60,839 nucleotides of DNA from Gammaproteobacteria bacterium. Its GTDB lineage: Bacteria; Pseudomonadota; Gammaproteobacteria; Pseudomonadales; Halieaceae. How positions within the stretch are numbered: the stretch's first letter is position 1; each line of letters starts with the position of its first letter. The position numbers and the translations under genes are program-made. The stretch is taken from NCBI GenBank assembly GCA_003646405.1, contig QNFR01000003.1, positions 1 through 60,839 on the forward strand, given 5' to 3'. The notes below the pieces were generated by a model. The model saw only the letters and a program-made list of their open reading frames with translations. It searched no databases and had not been told where the DNA came from. Shown here one piece after another: positions 24,908 to 36,600 of this stretch.

Positions 24908-24933
24908 GTCTAACCCTGTAGTCTAACCCTGTA
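24908..24933. repeat. 13-bp perfect tandem duplication
   Basis: GTCTAACCCTGTA occurs twice head to tail (24908-24920 and 24921-24933) in the 55-bp gap between apbE and nqrM, probably a replication-slippage product. Confidence 0.7.
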
Positions 24934-24941
24934 GTCGAACT

Positions 24942-25997
24942 CTATTGTTGCGCCTCAGCCAGATACCCGGTGAATGCCGGGGTGTGGCTATGCACCAGGT
25001 CTTCGCCGACACTGCGGATAAAATATACCGCCAATTCTTCTGTCTGTGCTACTGCCATTGCCTGCTCCGCCCCCAATACCGTCAACGCGGTCGCCCAGGC
25101 ATCGGCGAGCATGGCGCTGGGGTGTACCACCGTCACCGACACCAGGTTGTGTACTACAGGATACCCGGTCCGGGGATCAATGCTATGGGAATAGCGTTTG
25201 CCATCAACCTCAAAATAATTACGGTAGTCCCCCGACGTCGCTACTGAGACATCGGTCAGGCTAATCGCGGTGGCCATCGATCGCCCGGTGCTCTCGGGCT
25301 GCTCAATGGCGACACGCCAGGGGTCTCCCCTGCCGCTCATACCCGACATCCTCATCTCGCCGCCCACCTCCACCAGAAACCGGCTGAGCCCCTGTCCGGC
25401 AAGCCAGTTGGCTACCTGATCCACCGCATAGCCCTTGGCCAGGGAGGAAAAGTCCAGGGATAGATCCACCAGCTTCATCACCTGTGAATTGGCGCTATCG
25501 CGCCTGATATTACCCTGCCCCACCTGCGCCAGTAACCGCGCGATGGCTGACTCAGCCGGCGGAACATCGATTGCGGGGCCGGGACCAAAGCCCCACAGGT
25601 CGACCAATGGTGCTACCGTGACATCATAAGCTCCCGCGCTCGTCCTGCCAACAACCAAAGCTGTTGACAACACGCTGTAAAAGCCCGGGGACACCGTAAA
25701 CCAGGTATTGGGTGCAGTGGCGTTGAAGCGGCTGATCTCGGAGTCTTCCCGGTAGGTCGACATGCTGCGGTCGATCTGCGCCAGTTGCTCCTCTATACCC
25801 TGCTGCAGGCGGCTCTGGGCAACGTCGTTCCCAGACGTTACATAGGTCACATGCCAAGTGGTACCCATAGTGGTGCCGGCCAACTGCACCACCGGTGGCT
25901 CGCTATTGCAAGCCGCCAGGCAGAGCACTCCAAGCAAACAAAAAAGCCACCCTGTGGAGTGACTTTTGATGGTTGGAGTACTACCCGCCGAAGTCAT
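24942..25997 (-). CDS. apbE: FAD:protein FMN transferase (ApbE lipoprotein)
   Basis: Attaches FMN covalently to Thr residues of NqrB and NqrC in the periplasm; 351 aa from 25997 (MTSAGSTP). The signal peptide [14 protein letters not shown] ends in a lipobox. The ApbE domain shows [12 protein letters not shown], the RFNA block, [13 protein letters not shown]-like [12 protein letters not shown] and [20 protein letters not shown]. The start overlaps nqrF by 17 bp. A hairpin with a T-run falls within the signal-peptide codons, suggesting reduced expression relative to nqrF. A start at 26024 is also open. Confidence 0.92.
   Translation of the reverse strand: MTSAGSTPTIKSHSTGWLFCLLGVLCLAACNSEPPVVQLAGTTMGTTWHVTYVTSGNDVAQSRLQQGIEEQLAQIDRSMSTYREDSEISRFNATAPNTWFTVSPGFYSVLSTALVVGRTSAGAYDVTVAPLVDLWGFGPGPAIDVPPAESAIARLLAQVGQGNIRRDSANSQVMKLVDLSLDFSSLAKGYAVDQVANWLAGQGLSRFLVEVGGEMRMSGMSGRGDPWRVAIEQPESTGRSMATAISLTDVSVATSGDYRNYFEVDGKRYSHSIDPRTGYPVVHNLVSVTVVHPSAMLADAWATALTVLGAEQAMAVAQTEELAVYFIRSVGEDLVHSHTPAFTGYLAEAQQ
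25936..25966 (-). terminator. Terminator-like hairpin after nqrF, inside apbE signal-peptide codons
   Basis: On the minus strand AAAGTCAC (25959-25966) pairs with GTGGCTTT (25943-25950) through 8 bp including one G-U, around an 8-nt loop, followed by TTTTG TTTG. It begins 15 nt past the nqrF stop. The apbE frame runs through it, so it may attenuate rather than end transcription. Confidence 0.6.
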
Positions 25998-27204
25998 CGA
26001 GCAGGATATTCTCCGGTTCCACACCCAGATCCGTGAGCATCTGGATCACCGCCGCATTCATCATAGGCGGCCCACACATATAGTACTCGCAGTCTTCAGG
26101 GGCCGGGTGGTTCTTCAAATACTCCTCGAACAACACATTGTGGATAAAACCGGTGTAACCTTCCCAATTATCCTCAGGCTGGGGGTCAGACAGGGCCACA
26201 TGCCACTGAAAATTATCATTCTCCGCCGCCAGTTGGTCGTACTCGTCATGGTAAAACATCTCCCGCAGTGAGCGGGCGCCGTACCAGAAGGATATCTTAC
26301 GCTTGGAATTGAGACGTTTGAGTTGGTCAAAGATATGCGAACGCATGGGCGCCATGCCCGCGCCGCCGCCGATAAACACCATTTCGGCATCGGTATCCTT
26401 GGCAAAAAATTCTCCGAAGGGTCCGTATACCTTCACCTTGTCCCCGGGCTTGAGATTGAATACCCAGGAAGACATCTGGCCACAGGGTATACCCTCACTG
26501 CCTGGAGGCGGGGTGGCGATACGGATGTCAAACTTCACCACACCCTTTTCTTCCGGGTAGTTGGCCATGGAGTAAGCGCGGATCACATCCTCCGTGACTG
26601 TTGATTCCAGCTTGAAAAAACCGAAGTGCTCCCAGTCACCGCGGTACTCCTCGTCGATATCAAAATCGGAATACTTGACGTGATGGGGCGGACACTCCAG
26701 TTGCACATAACCGCCGGCGCGAAAATCCACGCTCTCACCCTCGGGCAGTCTCAGGGTCAACTCCTTTATGAAGGTTGCGACATTAGGATTGGACTCTACC
26801 GTACACTCCCACTGCTTGACGCCGAATACCTCTTCGGGCACCTCAATTTTCATATTGTGCTTCACCGCGACCTGGCAACTCAAGCGCCAGCCCTCGCTCG
26901 CATCGCGGCGGGTAAAATGCACTTCCTCCGTGGGCAACATGGAGCCGCCGCCATCGTTTACAATGCACTTGCACTGTGCGCAGGTGCCGCCACCACCACA
27001 GGCCGAGGGCAGGAACAGCTCAGCCTCGGAAAGGGTTTGCAAGAGCTTGCCACCGGCGGGCACGGTGATGGTTTTTTCGCCGTTAATCAATATACTCACA
27101 TCACCGGAACTCACCAGGTGGGAGCGCGCATAGAGGATGATTACCACGAGCAGTAGCACGATCGCGGTGAACATGCCGACGCCGAATACAATTGTCATAT
27201 CCAT
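25981..27204 (-). CDS. nqrF: Na+-translocating NADH:quinone reductase subunit F
   Basis: Electron-input subunit that oxidises NADH, 407 aa. One N-terminal membrane helix is followed by a 2Fe-2S ferredoxin domain with [12 protein letters not shown] and a later SCQV cysteine. The FAD domain has RAYSMANYP, and the NADH-binding part has [19 protein letters not shown] and the C-terminal CGPPMM and DDFGG. The complex pumps Na+ across the inner membrane. It is last of the six nqr structural genes. Confidence 0.97.
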   Translation of the reverse strand: MDMTIVFGVGMFTAIVLLLVVIILYARSHLVSSGDVSILINGEKTITVPAGGKLLQTLSEAELFLPSACGGGGTCAQCKCIVNDGGGSMLPTEEVHFTRRDASEGWRLSCQVAVKHNMKIEVPEEVFGVKQWECTVESNPNVATFIKELTLRLPEGESVDFRAGGYVQLECPPHHVKYSDFDIDEEYRGDWEHFGFFKLESTVTEDVIRAYSMANYPEEKGVVKFDIRIATPPPGSEGIPCGQMSSWVFNLKPGDKVKVYGPFGEFFAKDTDAEMVFIGGGAGMAPMRSHIFDQLKRLNSKRKISFWYGARSLREMFYHDEYDQLAAENDNFQWHVALSDPQPEDNWEGYTGFIHNVLFEEYLKNHPAPEDCEYYMCGPPMMNAAVIQMLTDLGVEPENILLDDFGG

Positions 27205-27226
27205 ATCAGTTCAGTCCCTCTGAGCC

Positions 27227-27835
27227 TTAAATATCAATGCCGCCAAAGGACATAAAGCCCAGTGACATCAAGCCGACTATGATGAAAGTAATGCCCAGGC
27301 CCTGCAGCCCCTCCGGCACATCCGAGTATTTCAGCTTTTCGCGGATACCCGCCAGGGCGACAATAGCCAACGCCCAGCCCACACCCGCACCGGCGCCGTA
27401 TACCACGCTTTCGGCGAAGTTGTAGTCGCGCTCAACCATGAACAGGGAGGCGCCCAAAATGGCGCAGTTCACCGTGATCAGGGGCAGGAACACCCCCAGT
27501 GTGTTGTAGAGCGCCGGCACGAACTTGTCCAGGAACATTTCCAGGATTTGTACCAGGGCTGCAATCACCCCGATATAGGACAACAGGCCCAGGAAGCTCA
27601 AATCCATTTCGGGGTAACCCGCCCAGGCCAGCGCGCCGTCTGCCAGCAGGTAGGTATAGATCAGGTTGTTGACCGGGACGGTGATAGTCAGTACCACGAC
27701 CACCGCGATACCCAGACCCAGTGAGGTCTGTATCTTCTTGGAGATGGCCAGGAAGGTACACATGCCCAGGAAGAAGGCCAGCGCCATATTCTCGATAAAT
27801 ATGGAGCGAATAAATAAACTTAACAAGGCTTCCAT
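27227..27835 (-). CDS. nqrE: Na+-translocating NADH:quinone reductase subunit E
   Basis: Integral membrane subunit, 202 aa, with six hydrophobic segments and the FLGMCTFLA and [10 protein letters not shown] motifs; the conserved Cys in each helps hold the membrane iron centre. It is homologous to RnfA, but the nqr neighbours fix its identity. The start abuts the nqrD stop. Confidence 0.96.
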   Translation of the reverse strand: MEALLSLFIRSIFIENMALAFFLGMCTFLAISKKIQTSLGLGIAVVVVLTITVPVNNLIYTYLLADGALAWAGYPEMDLSFLGLLSYIGVIAALVQILEMFLDKFVPALYNTLGVFLPLITVNCAILGASLFMVERDYNFAESVVYGAGAGVGWALAIVALAGIREKLKYSDVPEGLQGLGITFIIVGLMSLGFMSFGGIDI

Positions 27836-28498
27836 TTACACACCCTCCTGCACAGGCGTGTGCTTGGCAATCGTGAAGTCCGGCGCCTCGACCTGCTCCT
27901 TGCGGAAACTGCGCAGTGCCCAGATAAACATACCGATCAGGAAGAAAGCGCTGGGTGGCAGCAGCAGCAACCCGTTGGGGACATACCAGCCGCCGTCGGT
28001 AACCAGTGGCAGTATCTCAAAGCCCAGTAATTTGCCCGCGCCGAACAGCTCCCGCACCACGGCCACGACAATCAATACCACGCTGTAGCCCAGGCCGTTG
28101 CCTATGCCGTCAATAAAGCTGGCCACCGGCGGGTTTTTCATAGCGAAGGCTTCGGCCCGCCCCATGACAATACAGTTGGTAATGATCAGGCCGACAAATA
28201 CCGACAAGGATTTGCTGATAGCGTAGGCATAGGCCTTGAGGAACTGGTCCACCACGATAACCAGGGAAGCGATGATTATCATCTGCACTATGATGCGAAT
28301 GCTGCCCGGTATTTGTTTGCGGATGGCAGACACGAACAGGTTGGAAAATGCCGTCACAAAGGTCAGCGCCACACACATCACCAGCGTCACCTGCAGGGAC
28401 GAGGTAACGGCCAGGGCCGAGCACACCCCCAGTATCTGCAGGGCAATGGGATTGTCCTTGAAAATCGGACTGAGCAGAGTCTCTTTTACGGTCTGCAT
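27836..28498 (-). CDS. nqrD: Na+-translocating NADH:quinone reductase subunit D
   Basis: Integral membrane subunit of 220 aa, related to NqrE. The motifs [13 protein letters not shown] and [13 protein letters not shown] carry the paired conserved cysteines. A run of hydrophobic helices fits a Na+-channel-forming pair with NqrE. It lies 2 bp after nqrC. Confidence 0.96.
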   Translation of the reverse strand: MQTVKETLLSPIFKDNPIALQILGVCSALAVTSSLQVTLVMCVALTFVTAFSNLFVSAIRKQIPGSIRIIVQMIIIASLVIVVDQFLKAYAYAISKSLSVFVGLIITNCIVMGRAEAFAMKNPPVASFIDGIGNGLGYSVVLIVVAVVRELFGAGKLLGFEILPLVTDGGWYVPNGLLLLPPSAFFLIGMFIWALRSFRKEQVEAPDFTIAKHTPVQEGV

Positions 28499-28500
28499 GA

Positions 28501-29274
28501 TCAGGCCTCCCCGGATTTCAGGTTGTTAAGGAATGGCTCAAAGCCGTTTTCACCCAGCCAGAACCGCACCAGGTTAGTCACACCGCGAGCGGTCAGCGTG
28601 GCGCCGGCAAGGCCGTCTATTTCCCAGCTCGCATTGGCGTTGGCAGGGTCAACCGCGCCCTTGATCAGGCCAATGGCGACCTCGCCATCGCGGTAGACCT
28701 TTTTACCCGGCCAGCTGGCTTTCCAGCGGGGGTTGTCCACCTCGCCGCCCAGCCCAGGCGTTTCAGCATGTTCGTAAAAGCCCAGCCCGGCCACCGTATC
28801 GGCGTCAGACTCCAGGGCGATAAAACCGTACAGGGTAGACCACAGGCCATAGCCGCGTACGGGCAGGATGATTTTGTCGATGCTACCATCCGCGCCCTCA
28901 ACCAGGTAGATAATGGCGTAGTGTTCACGCCGGGCCACCTTGGCCAGATCCTGGTCGGAGGTCAGGGCATCGGAAGCGGCGGGATCCTTGGCCGCCTTGC
29001 GCTGGTCGTAGCTCTCGGCGTTCACATCCTCGGCAAACTTGCCAGTACGCAGGTCCACGATGCGGGTCGAAATCTGCCCGAACTGTTCATCCACGCTCAC
29101 ACTGTCGTCGTACATGCCGGCGGCAGCCAGGACATTGCGCTTGAGGTCCTGGATCTTGTTGGCTTCCTGTGCCGGCTTCAACAGTACCGCCGCGGCGGAT
29201 ACGACGATCGAACAGACGATGCAGAGGGAGAACGCGACAATGAGTGTTTTGCTGGTGCTGTCGTTACTGGACAC
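28501..29274 (-). CDS. nqrC: Na+-translocating NADH:quinone reductase subunit C
   Basis: Periplasm-facing flavoprotein subunit of 257 aa from a GTG start at 29274, which overlaps nqrB by 11 bp; a longer frame upstream only reads nqrB sequence. It has one N-terminal membrane helix, then an FMN-binding domain. The flavinylation site is [10 protein letters not shown], with T226 as the expected FMN acceptor. The residue two before GAT is Ala-containing AGAT rather than the commoner SGAT. Confidence 0.94.
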   Translation of the reverse strand: MSSNDSTSKTLIVAFSLCIVCSIVVSAAAVLLKPAQEANKIQDLKRNVLAAAGMYDDSVSVDEQFGQISTRIVDLRTGKFAEDVNAESYDQRKAAKDPAASDALTSDQDLAKVARREHYAIIYLVEGADGSIDKIILPVRGYGLWSTLYGFIALESDADTVAGLGFYEHAETPGLGGEVDNPRWKASWPGKKVYRDGEVAIGLIKGAVDPANANASWEIDGLAGATLTARGVTNLVRFWLGENGFEPFLNNLKSGEA

Positions 29275-30460
29275 GGGCAAGCCTCCGTTTGATATTGGCC
29301 TGGACCACAAAGTGATCTATTAGTGGGGCAAACAGGTTGGCGAACAAAATTGCCAACATGATGCCTTCCGGAAACGCCGGGTTAACCACCCGGATCAACA
29401 CCGTCATAAGGCCGATCAGGATGCCAAAGGCCCATTTTCCGGTGTCGGTCATAGACGCCGACACCGGGTCGGTCGCCATAAAGATCATGCCAAAGGCGAA
29501 ACCCCCGGTTACCAGGTGCCAGTACCAAGGCATGTTGAAGGCCGGATTGCTGTCTGAGCCGATCATATTGAACAATGACGACAGCGCTATCATACCGAGC
29601 ATCACCCCGGCGATGATGCGCCAGGAAGCAATGCGGCTAGCCAGCAACAACAGACCACCGACCAGGATCGCCAGGGTAGAGGTTTCACCGATGGAGCCAG
29701 GCACCGAACCCAGGAAAGCTTCCATCCAACTCCACTGCTGCTGCAGGGCGGCCATACCTTCAGAGGCCGCTACTGACAGGGGCGTGGCACCGGTATATCC
29801 ATCCACCGCGGTCCACACCGCATCACCGGACATCTGCGCAGGGTAAGCGAAATACAGGAAGGCCCGCCCGGTCAAGGCCGGGTTGAGGAAATTCTTGCCG
29901 GTTCCACCGAATACTTCCTTGCCGATCACCACACCGAAGCTGATGCCCAGAGCCACCTGCCACAGGGGCATGTCCGGCGGGCAAATCAGTGCGAACAGAA
30001 TAGAGGTAACAAAGAATCCTTCGTTGATCTCGTGGCCACGCTTCATGGCGAACAGGACTTCCCAGCTGATGCCTACCAGGAAGGTCACTATGTAGATAGG
30101 CAGGAAAAATACCGCGCCGTACCAGAAGCAGTCCCAGATACTGCTGCCGTCGTAGCCGCCCAGCAGTTCGATCAGCCAACCGTGCCAGCCCTCGACACCC
30201 TGCCCTGCCTCCATCACACCAGTAGCCTGGAATCCCAGGTTGTACATGCCGTAGAACATGGCGGGGAAAGCCGCCAGCCAGACGGTGATCATGATGCGCT
30301 TCAGGTCCACCCCGTCACGCACGTGAGCGGTGGATTTGGTCACCGAATCCGGTGCGTAGAGGAATGTGTCGAATACCTCAAACAGCGCAAACCACTTCTG
30401 GAAGCGCCCGCCCTCCTGAAAGTGGTGCTCCACATTGTCCAGAATTTTTCTCAGTCCCAC
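29264..30460 (-). CDS. nqrB: Na+-translocating NADH:quinone reductase subunit B
   Basis: Large membrane subunit, 398 aa, with about ten hydrophobic segments. The covalent FMN site is [10 protein letters not shown] (T226). [20 protein letters not shown] and [16 protein letters not shown] are further family blocks. It is the site of the Na+-uptake step and of ubiquinone reduction with NqrA. It follows nqrA by 3 bp. Confidence 0.96.
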   Translation of the reverse strand: MGLRKILDNVEHHFQEGGRFQKWFALFEVFDTFLYAPDSVTKSTAHVRDGVDLKRIMITVWLAAFPAMFYGMYNLGFQATGVMEAGQGVEGWHGWLIELLGGYDGSSIWDCFWYGAVFFLPIYIVTFLVGISWEVLFAMKRGHEINEGFFVTSILFALICPPDMPLWQVALGISFGVVIGKEVFGGTGKNFLNPALTGRAFLYFAYPAQMSGDAVWTAVDGYTGATPLSVAASEGMAALQQQWSWMEAFLGSVPGSIGETSTLAILVGGLLLLASRIASWRIIAGVMLGMIALSSLFNMIGSDSNPAFNMPWYWHLVTGGFAFGMIFMATDPVSASMTDTGKWAFGILIGLMTVLIRVVNPAFPEGIMLAILFANLFAPLIDHFVVQANIKRRLARVQ

Positions 30461-30463
30461 GGC

Positions 30464-31801
30464 TTAACCCTCCTTCTCGATACGCGTCAGATTGTCCCGC
30501 AGGATGGGGCCGTATTCGTACTTGCCCGAACAGACATAACTGCACAGAGCCAGATCTTCCTCTTCCAGTTCAAGACAACCCAGAGCCTGGGCCGTCTCTG
30601 TATCACCGACGATAAGTGCGCGCAGTAATTGTGTGGGCAGGATATCCAGGGGCATCACTTTCTCGAAACTGCCGATCGGCACCATGGCACGCTCACTACC
30701 GTTGGTGTTGGTGTTCATGGGCAAGGGCTTGGTGCCAAAGAAACTGGTGAAGTAAATGCCGAGGTTGGAGTGCTTTTTAAAGCCCGGAGACAACCATCCC
30801 ATAAACTCCCGGTGGCGCCCTTCCAGCAGTACCGATACCTGATTGTGGTAGCGTCCCAGATAGGCCGTAGCGCCATGGACGGCACGCCCACCCAACACCG
30901 AGCCGCTGATAATGCGGTTCTCGCCATTTTTCAATTGCCCGGCACACAGCGCATCCAGGTCCACGCCCAGGCGAGTACGCAGTAAACGGGGTTTCTCCAC
31001 CTGGGGACCGGCCAGCGCGATGACACGCTCGGTATAAAGCCGTCCGTCAAGGAACAGGCGACCGATAGCGATGACGTCCTGGTAACCGATGGTCCACACC
31101 GACTTGCCCTCGCTGGCACCTTCCAGGAAGTGGATATGGGTGCCCGCCAGACCGGCCGGATGAGGCCCTTCGAATTGCGCCAATTCAATATTAGAGGCAC
31201 TACCCTGGGATATCTGGACGCCGCCGGCAGTGCACAAATAGAGTTTGCCGGTGGTGAGCCCGGCCAGAAGGTCCTGGCCCAGGCTAAACGCCTCGGGCTG
31301 TTCGGCTATGATCACTGCCGGGTCGGCGGCCAATGGGTGGGTATCCACGGCGGTGACAAAAATTGCCGCGGCCTCGGCGTCAGCTGCCGGAACCTTACTA
31401 AAAGGGCGTGTGCGCAGCGCCGTCCACTGTCCACTGCGCAGCAATTGCTCGCGAATCACAGCGGCGTCGGGCAAGGTATCTGCCGTGCAGGTGCTGAATG
31501 TTTCTGCGTCATCACCGTCCAGTTCGATAACCACCGACTGCAGTACTCGCCTGGCCCCACGGTTGATGGCGGAGACCACGCCACAGCCCGGCGCGGTGTA
31601 GCGCACGCCTGCGGTTTTCTTGTCGGTGAACAACAGCTGGCCAAGCACAACCCGGTCGCCCTCGCACACCGCCATGGTGGGTTTCATTTCAACATAATCA
31701 AACCCGACCAGCGCGACATCACGCGCCGCTGGTGCATCTTCGATAACTTGCTGGGGAACTCCCTGAATAGGAATGTCCATGCCTCGCTTGATCTTGACCA
31801 T
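30464..31801 (-). CDS. nqrA: Na+-translocating NADH:quinone reductase subunit A
   Basis: Cytoplasmic subunit without membrane segments, 445 aa, first gene of the operon. It begins [14 protein letters not shown] and contains [15 protein letters not shown] and the [17 protein letters not shown] barrel-sandwich part. It contacts the quinone site with NqrB. A TATAAT at 31899-31904 on the minus strand lies about 95 bp upstream. Confidence 0.96.
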   Translation of the reverse strand: MVKIKRGMDIPIQGVPQQVIEDAPAARDVALVGFDYVEMKPTMAVCEGDRVVLGQLLFTDKKTAGVRYTAPGCGVVSAINRGARRVLQSVVIELDGDDAETFSTCTADTLPDAAVIREQLLRSGQWTALRTRPFSKVPAADAEAAAIFVTAVDTHPLAADPAVIIAEQPEAFSLGQDLLAGLTTGKLYLCTAGGVQISQGSASNIELAQFEGPHPAGLAGTHIHFLEGASEGKSVWTIGYQDVIAIGRLFLDGRLYTERVIALAGPQVEKPRLLRTRLGVDLDALCAGQLKNGENRIISGSVLGGRAVHGATAYLGRYHNQVSVLLEGRHREFMGWLSPGFKKHSNLGIYFTSFFGTKPLPMNTNTNGSERAMVPIGSFEKVMPLDILPTQLLRALIVGDTETAQALGCLELEEEDLALCSYVCSGKYEYGPILRDNLTRIEKEG

Positions 31802-31898
31802 ACAACCTGCCTACATAATCAAAACAAATGTGGATGGGCTGGAAACAGTATAGCCATGAAATACAGCAACCCCTGACGATTGAATCCAAACCGCGCGC

Positions 31899-31904
31899 AT
31901 TATA
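31899..31904 (-). promoter_or_regulatory. Probable -10 box of the nqr operon
   Basis: TATAAT on the minus strand inside CGCTATAATGCG, with a weak -35 candidate (TAGCAC) 18 bp upstream. It is the only good -10 match between gap and nqrA. Confidence 0.5.
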
Positions 31905-31966
31905 GCGGATTGCTGCTCCGAAGTGCTAGTTCAGAGGTAACAGTTCTTTGATTTTGAACAGGTTTT

Positions 31967-32002
31967 GAGCAAGTCATTTGACTTCGGTCAAATGACTTGC
32001 TC
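31967..32002 (-). terminator. Strong 15-bp hairpin between gap and nqrA
   Basis: Perfect arms 31967-31981 and 31988-32002 with a 6-nt CTTCGG loop, starting 6 nt past the gap stop. There is no long T-tract, but stem length and place favour a transcription end for gap. Confidence 0.65.
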
Positions 32003-32007
32003 GATAA

Positions 32008-33477
32008 TCAGGCCCGCCGGGGGTAGACAGCGAAATGAATTCCCGCCATTTGCTCCAGAATACGGTGTACCTGGCAGCTGTAGCCGAATTCATTGTCATA
32101 CCACAGGTACAACACGGCCTGCTTGCCATTAACAATGGTGGCCTCGGCATCGAATATACAGGCGTGGCGCGAGCCAACAAAATCGCTGGATACCACCTCG
32201 GGGGATGACGAGTAGTCTATCTGTTTGCGCAGGGATGAGTGCAGCGCCTGGCTGCGCATGAATTCGTTTACCTTGTCCCTGGTGGTTTCCCTGGCCAGGG
32301 TGAGGTTAAGAATGGCCATGGAAACGTTGGGCGTGGGTACGCGGATAGCATTGCCGGTTAATTTTCCCGCCAGTTGCGGCAATACCTTGGCCACAGCGGC
32401 GGCCGCGCCAGTCTCGGTCAACACCATGTTCAACGGGGCGCTGCGACCGCGACGTGACGCCTTGTGGTAGTTATCGATGAGGTTCTGGTCGTTGGTGTAC
32501 GCGTGCACCGTCTCCACGTGGCCGGCGACAATACCGTATTCATCATCCATCACCTTCAGCGGTGGTGCTATAGCATTGGTGGTGCAGGATGCGGCGGAAA
32601 TAATGGTGTCCGATGGGTCGATAATATCGCTATTGAGACCCGCCACCACGTTTTTGAGGTCGCCTTTACCCGGTGCGGTCAGTATGACCTTGCTCACACC
32701 CTTGCTCTTGAGGTGCAGGGACAGGCCGTCTCTGTCACGCCATACACCGGTATTGTCGATGACGATGGCCTTGTCTATGCCGTATTGAGTGTAGTCGACG
32801 GTATCCGGCCCGTCGGCGTAGATCACCTTGATTTCGTTGCCATTGGCGATGAAAGACTGGCGTTCCTCATCAACGCGGATGGTGCCATCAAAAGCACCGT
32901 GCACCGAATCGCGACGCAGCAGACTGGCACGCTTGACCAGGTCATTGGGGGCTTTACCCTTGCGCACGACAATGGCGCGCAGCCGCAGGCAGTCTCCGCC
33001 ATCGGTCTTGTCGATCAGGATCCGCGCCATCAGGCGGCCGATACGGCCAAAACCGTAGAGGACAACATCCTGCGGTTGGGCCAGGGGTTTGTCCTGGGAA
33101 CCGATCAGATCAGACAGTTCCTGTTCAACATATTCATCTACGCTCAGGCCTGCGCCGGCACCCTGGTCGAAATAACGAACGGCCAGACGACCGACGTCGA
33201 TGTGAGCCGGGCCCAGGTCGAGTTGGGACATGACGCTGAGAATGGGAAAAGTTTCAAATGCGGACAGCTCATTGCCCTCGACCTGTCGCACGTAACGGTG
33301 ATCTTTCATAATCTCGAACACCGACCGGTTAACCAGCGGCTTTCCGTAGATATAGCACTTGACGTTTTTCTCACGGGACAGCCGCCCTACAAGCGGAATC
33401 ATGCCCTCGGCCAGCGCCTCGCGCTCTTTCCAGTCTTTAAAGTAATCGTCGGGACGTGTTCGCTTACGGTCATTCAC
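32008..33477 (-). CDS. gap: Glyceraldehyde-3-phosphate dehydrogenase with N-terminal extension
   Basis: A 489-aa GAPDH: about 135 extra N-terminal residues come before the NAD-binding motif YGFGRIGR (141-148). The catalytic Cys is C298 in SAASCTTNAIAP, and the LWYDNEFGYS block is near the C-terminus. It oxidises glyceraldehyde-3-phosphate in glycolysis or the reverse. This long form is the one found next to mfd in Pseudomonas. It is divergent from mfd. Confidence 0.93.
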   Translation of the reverse strand: MNDRKRTRPDDYFKDWKEREALAEGMIPLVGRLSREKNVKCYIYGKPLVNRSVFEIMKDHRYVRQVEGNELSAFETFPILSVMSQLDLGPAHIDVGRLAVRYFDQGAGAGLSVDEYVEQELSDLIGSQDKPLAQPQDVVLYGFGRIGRLMARILIDKTDGGDCLRLRAIVVRKGKAPNDLVKRASLLRRDSVHGAFDGTIRVDEERQSFIANGNEIKVIYADGPDTVDYTQYGIDKAIVIDNTGVWRDRDGLSLHLKSKGVSKVILTAPGKGDLKNVVAGLNSDIIDPSDTIISAASCTTNAIAPPLKVMDDEYGIVAGHVETVHAYTNDQNLIDNYHKASRRGRSAPLNMVLTETGAAAAVAKVLPQLAGKLTGNAIRVPTPNVSMAILNLTLARETTRDKVNEFMRSQALHSSLRKQIDYSSSPEVVSSDFVGSRHACIFDAEATIVNGKQAVLYLWYDNEFGYSCQVHRILEQMAGIHFAVYPRRA

Positions 33478-33514
33478 TGCTTTTACCCTTTGTCTTGGTC
33501 ACTGTGGGGTTGGG

Positions 33515-33581
33515 GCGGATATTATCATCCGCTGACAAATAACGCGCAAGCTGGTATCCGGCAAATTTACAGTCTCTGTAA
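33515..33581. promoter_or_regulatory. Two inverted repeats in the gap-mfd divergent promoter region
   Basis: GCGGAT (33515-33520) pairs with ATCCGC (33527-33532), and TTACAG (33567-33572) pairs with CTGTAA (33576-33581). Both lie within the 156-bp gap between the gap and mfd starts and could be operators. The first overlaps a TAATAT stretch on the gap strand. No regulator is identified. Confidence 0.35.
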
Positions 33582-33633
33582 TGACCCCCACTGGAGATAG
33601 GCACCGCCTTACCTATACAATGACGCCCCTCTG

Positions 33634-36600
33634 ATGCTCACCGCGGCAAGCGACTCACACCCTATGTTCAGTAAGCTGGTCAAAAAAACGCCCTGGCCCG
33701 ACAAAACAGCCACCCGCTCCACCCTGGGGCCGTTTTACGGCAGTGCCGATGCGCGCTGTATTGCCGAGTTGGCAACGTTGGAGCACCTGTTACTGGTGAT
33801 AACCGCCGACACCAGCTCGGCCCTCGCGCTGGAGCGGGAATTGCCCTTTTTCCTGGACCAGCCACTGGAGATCCTGGCTTTCCCTGACTGGGAGACGCTG
33901 CCCTACGATAATTTTTCCCCGCACCAGGACATCATTTCAGAACGCCTCAATACCCTGTACCGCCTGTCCGGCATGACATCAGGCATACTCATCGTACCGG
34001 TGCCCACTTTGATGCACCGTCTGGCGCCCACCGCGTACATCGCCGGTTCCAGCCTGGTGCTGCAGGCGGGACAGACACTGGATATCGACGCGTTCAGGCG
34101 CAACCTGCAACGCAATGGCTACATCAATGTAGAGACGGTTTACGAACACGGCGAGTACGCCCTGCGCGGCTCCCTGTTCGACATCTACCCGATGGGCAGC
34201 GAACTGCCCTACCGTATCGATCTGCTGGACGACGAGGTGGATACGCTGCGCACCTTCGAACCGGAGAGCCAGCGCACAGTCGACAAAGTGGACGCCATCA
34301 ACCTGCTCCCGGCCCGTGAATACCCCCTTAATCGCGCCGCTGTGAGCCGCTTCCAGCTCAACTGGTATGACAGTTTTGACGTGGACAACGACAGCTGCCC
34401 CACCTATGTCGAAGTCAGTGCCGGTCGCAGCCCCAGCGGTTGTGAATATTACCTGCCGCTGTTTTTTGAGCACTGCGCCACCCTGTTCGACTATCTGCCG
34501 GAAAATGTATCTATCATCACCACTGGTGATCATCACGGCGCGGCGAGGCACTTTTGGGAGGAAATTGAAACCCGCTTCGAGGAATACGGCATCGATCCTC
34601 GGCGGCCCTTATTGCCTCCGCGCAAGTGTTTCGCCCCGGTGGAGGAGTTGTACCAGCTACTGGGCAATTATGCCGTGCTGGAACTGCGCCATAATCCGGA
34701 CGCGCCGGTGCACCAGCAGACGGCTGTACTACCACCGCCCGAGCTGGCCGGCGACGGCCACAACCAGTCACCCACCGACAAGCTGGCCGACTTCCTGCAG
34801 GAGCATCACGGGCCGGTGTTGCTCTGCGCCGAATCCGCCGGGCGCCGGGAGATTCTGCTGGAGTCGCTGCGCGAACACAGCCTGGAACCACCGGCCGTTG
34901 CCGACTGGCACGCCTTTATTGCCTCCGGTCTGGATTTCGCCATCGCCACCGCACCCCTGGACCGGGGGCTGTACTTTGGCCCGGACCATCCCACCCTGGT
35001 GTGTGAGGCGCAGCTGTTCGGCAATCGCGTGGCCCAGCGCCGCCGGCGCAAAAGTAGCGACGAGAACGCAACAACCAACGTATTCAAAGACATCAACGAA
35101 TTGCGCGAAGGCGTGCCAGTGGTTCACCTGGAGCACGGTGTGGGTCGCTACATCGGGCTGCAGACACTGGCGATAGATGAGCAGGAGACAGAGTTCCTCA
35201 CTCTGAAATATGCCCAGGATGCCCGCCTGTACGTACCCGTCGCCTCCCTGCACCTGATCAGCCGGTATGCCGGCAGTGACCCGGAAATGGCCCCCCTGCA
35301 TAAGCTGGGCTCGGACCAATGGGAAAAAGCGCGGCGCAAGGCCAGCGAGAAAGCCAACGACATTGCCGCCCAGTTACTGGAGGTCTACGCCCGGCGCGAA
35401 GCCCGGGAGGGTTTCGCTTTCGAGCGCGAACTGCACAGCTACGAACAGTTTTCTGCGGCATTTCCCTTCGAGGAAACCCCCGACCAGGCAGTCACGATCA
35501 ACGCGGTTATCGAGGATATGCACAGCGGCCGAGTAATGGACCGCCTGGTCTGTGGGGATGTGGGTTTTGGCAAGACGGAAGTCGCCATGCGCGCCGCGTT
35601 TGTCGCCACCCGCAACAACAAACAGGTCGCGGTGCTGGTCCCCACCACCCTGCTGGCGCAGCAGCACTACAATTCCTTCTGTGACCGCTTTGCCGACTGG
35701 CCCGTTACGGTGGAGGTGGTATCGCGCTTCAAATCCGCCAAACAATTGGCCGACGTTATGCGTGCGGTGGCATCCGGCGACATCGACATACTGGTGGGCA
35801 CCCACAAACTGTTACAGAGTAACTTCAAGTTCGATGACCTCGGCCTGTTGATTATCGATGAGGAGCACCGCTTCGGCGTTAAACAAAAAGAGGTGATCAA
35901 GGCACTGCGCTCCGAAGTGGACATCCTGACCCTGACCGCAACCCCGATTCCCCGCACCCTGAACATGGCTCTGGGCGGCATGCGCGACCTGTCCATCATC
36001 GCCACCCCGCCCGCACGGCGGCTGTCTATCAAGACCTTTGTGCGCGAACACAATATCGCCCTGGTCAAGGAAGCCGTATTGCGCGAAACCCTGCGCGGTG
36101 GCCAGGTCTACTATCTGCATAACGAGGTAAAGACCATCGAGGAGAGTGCGCGTAAGCTACGTGAACTGCTGCCGGACCTGAGCATAGGCGTGGCCCACGG
36201 ACAGATGCGCGAAACACAGCTGGAACAGGTGATGTCGGCCTTTTACCATCGGCGCCACCACATCCTGTTGTGTACCACCATTATCGAGACCGGCATCGAC
36301 ATCCCCAATGCCAACACCATTATTATTGAACGCGCCGACAAATTCGGCCTGGCCCAATTGCACCAGTTGCGCGGTCGTGTGGGCCGTTCTCATCACCAGG
36401 CCTACGCCTACCTGCTGTGCCCGCCCCGCTCCGTCATCACACCGGATGCGGGTAAACGCCTGGAGGCCATAGAAGCCGCCGGCGACCTGGGCGCCGGTTA
36501 CCTGCTGGCCACGCACGACCTGGAGATCCGCGGCGCGGGGGAGTTGTTGGGCGATGAGCAGAGCGGGCAAATCCACAGTGTCGGCTTTACCCTTTATATG

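Noticed and set aside
27227-30460. Rnf complex instead of Na+-NQR
   Set aside because: NqrA and NqrF are present with typical motifs, along with nqrM and apbE; no RnfB/RnfC ferredoxin-type subunits.
32464-33600. 378-codon plus-strand ORF opposite gap
   Set aside because: Antisense shadow of the extended GAPDH gene, whose catalytic motifs are clear.
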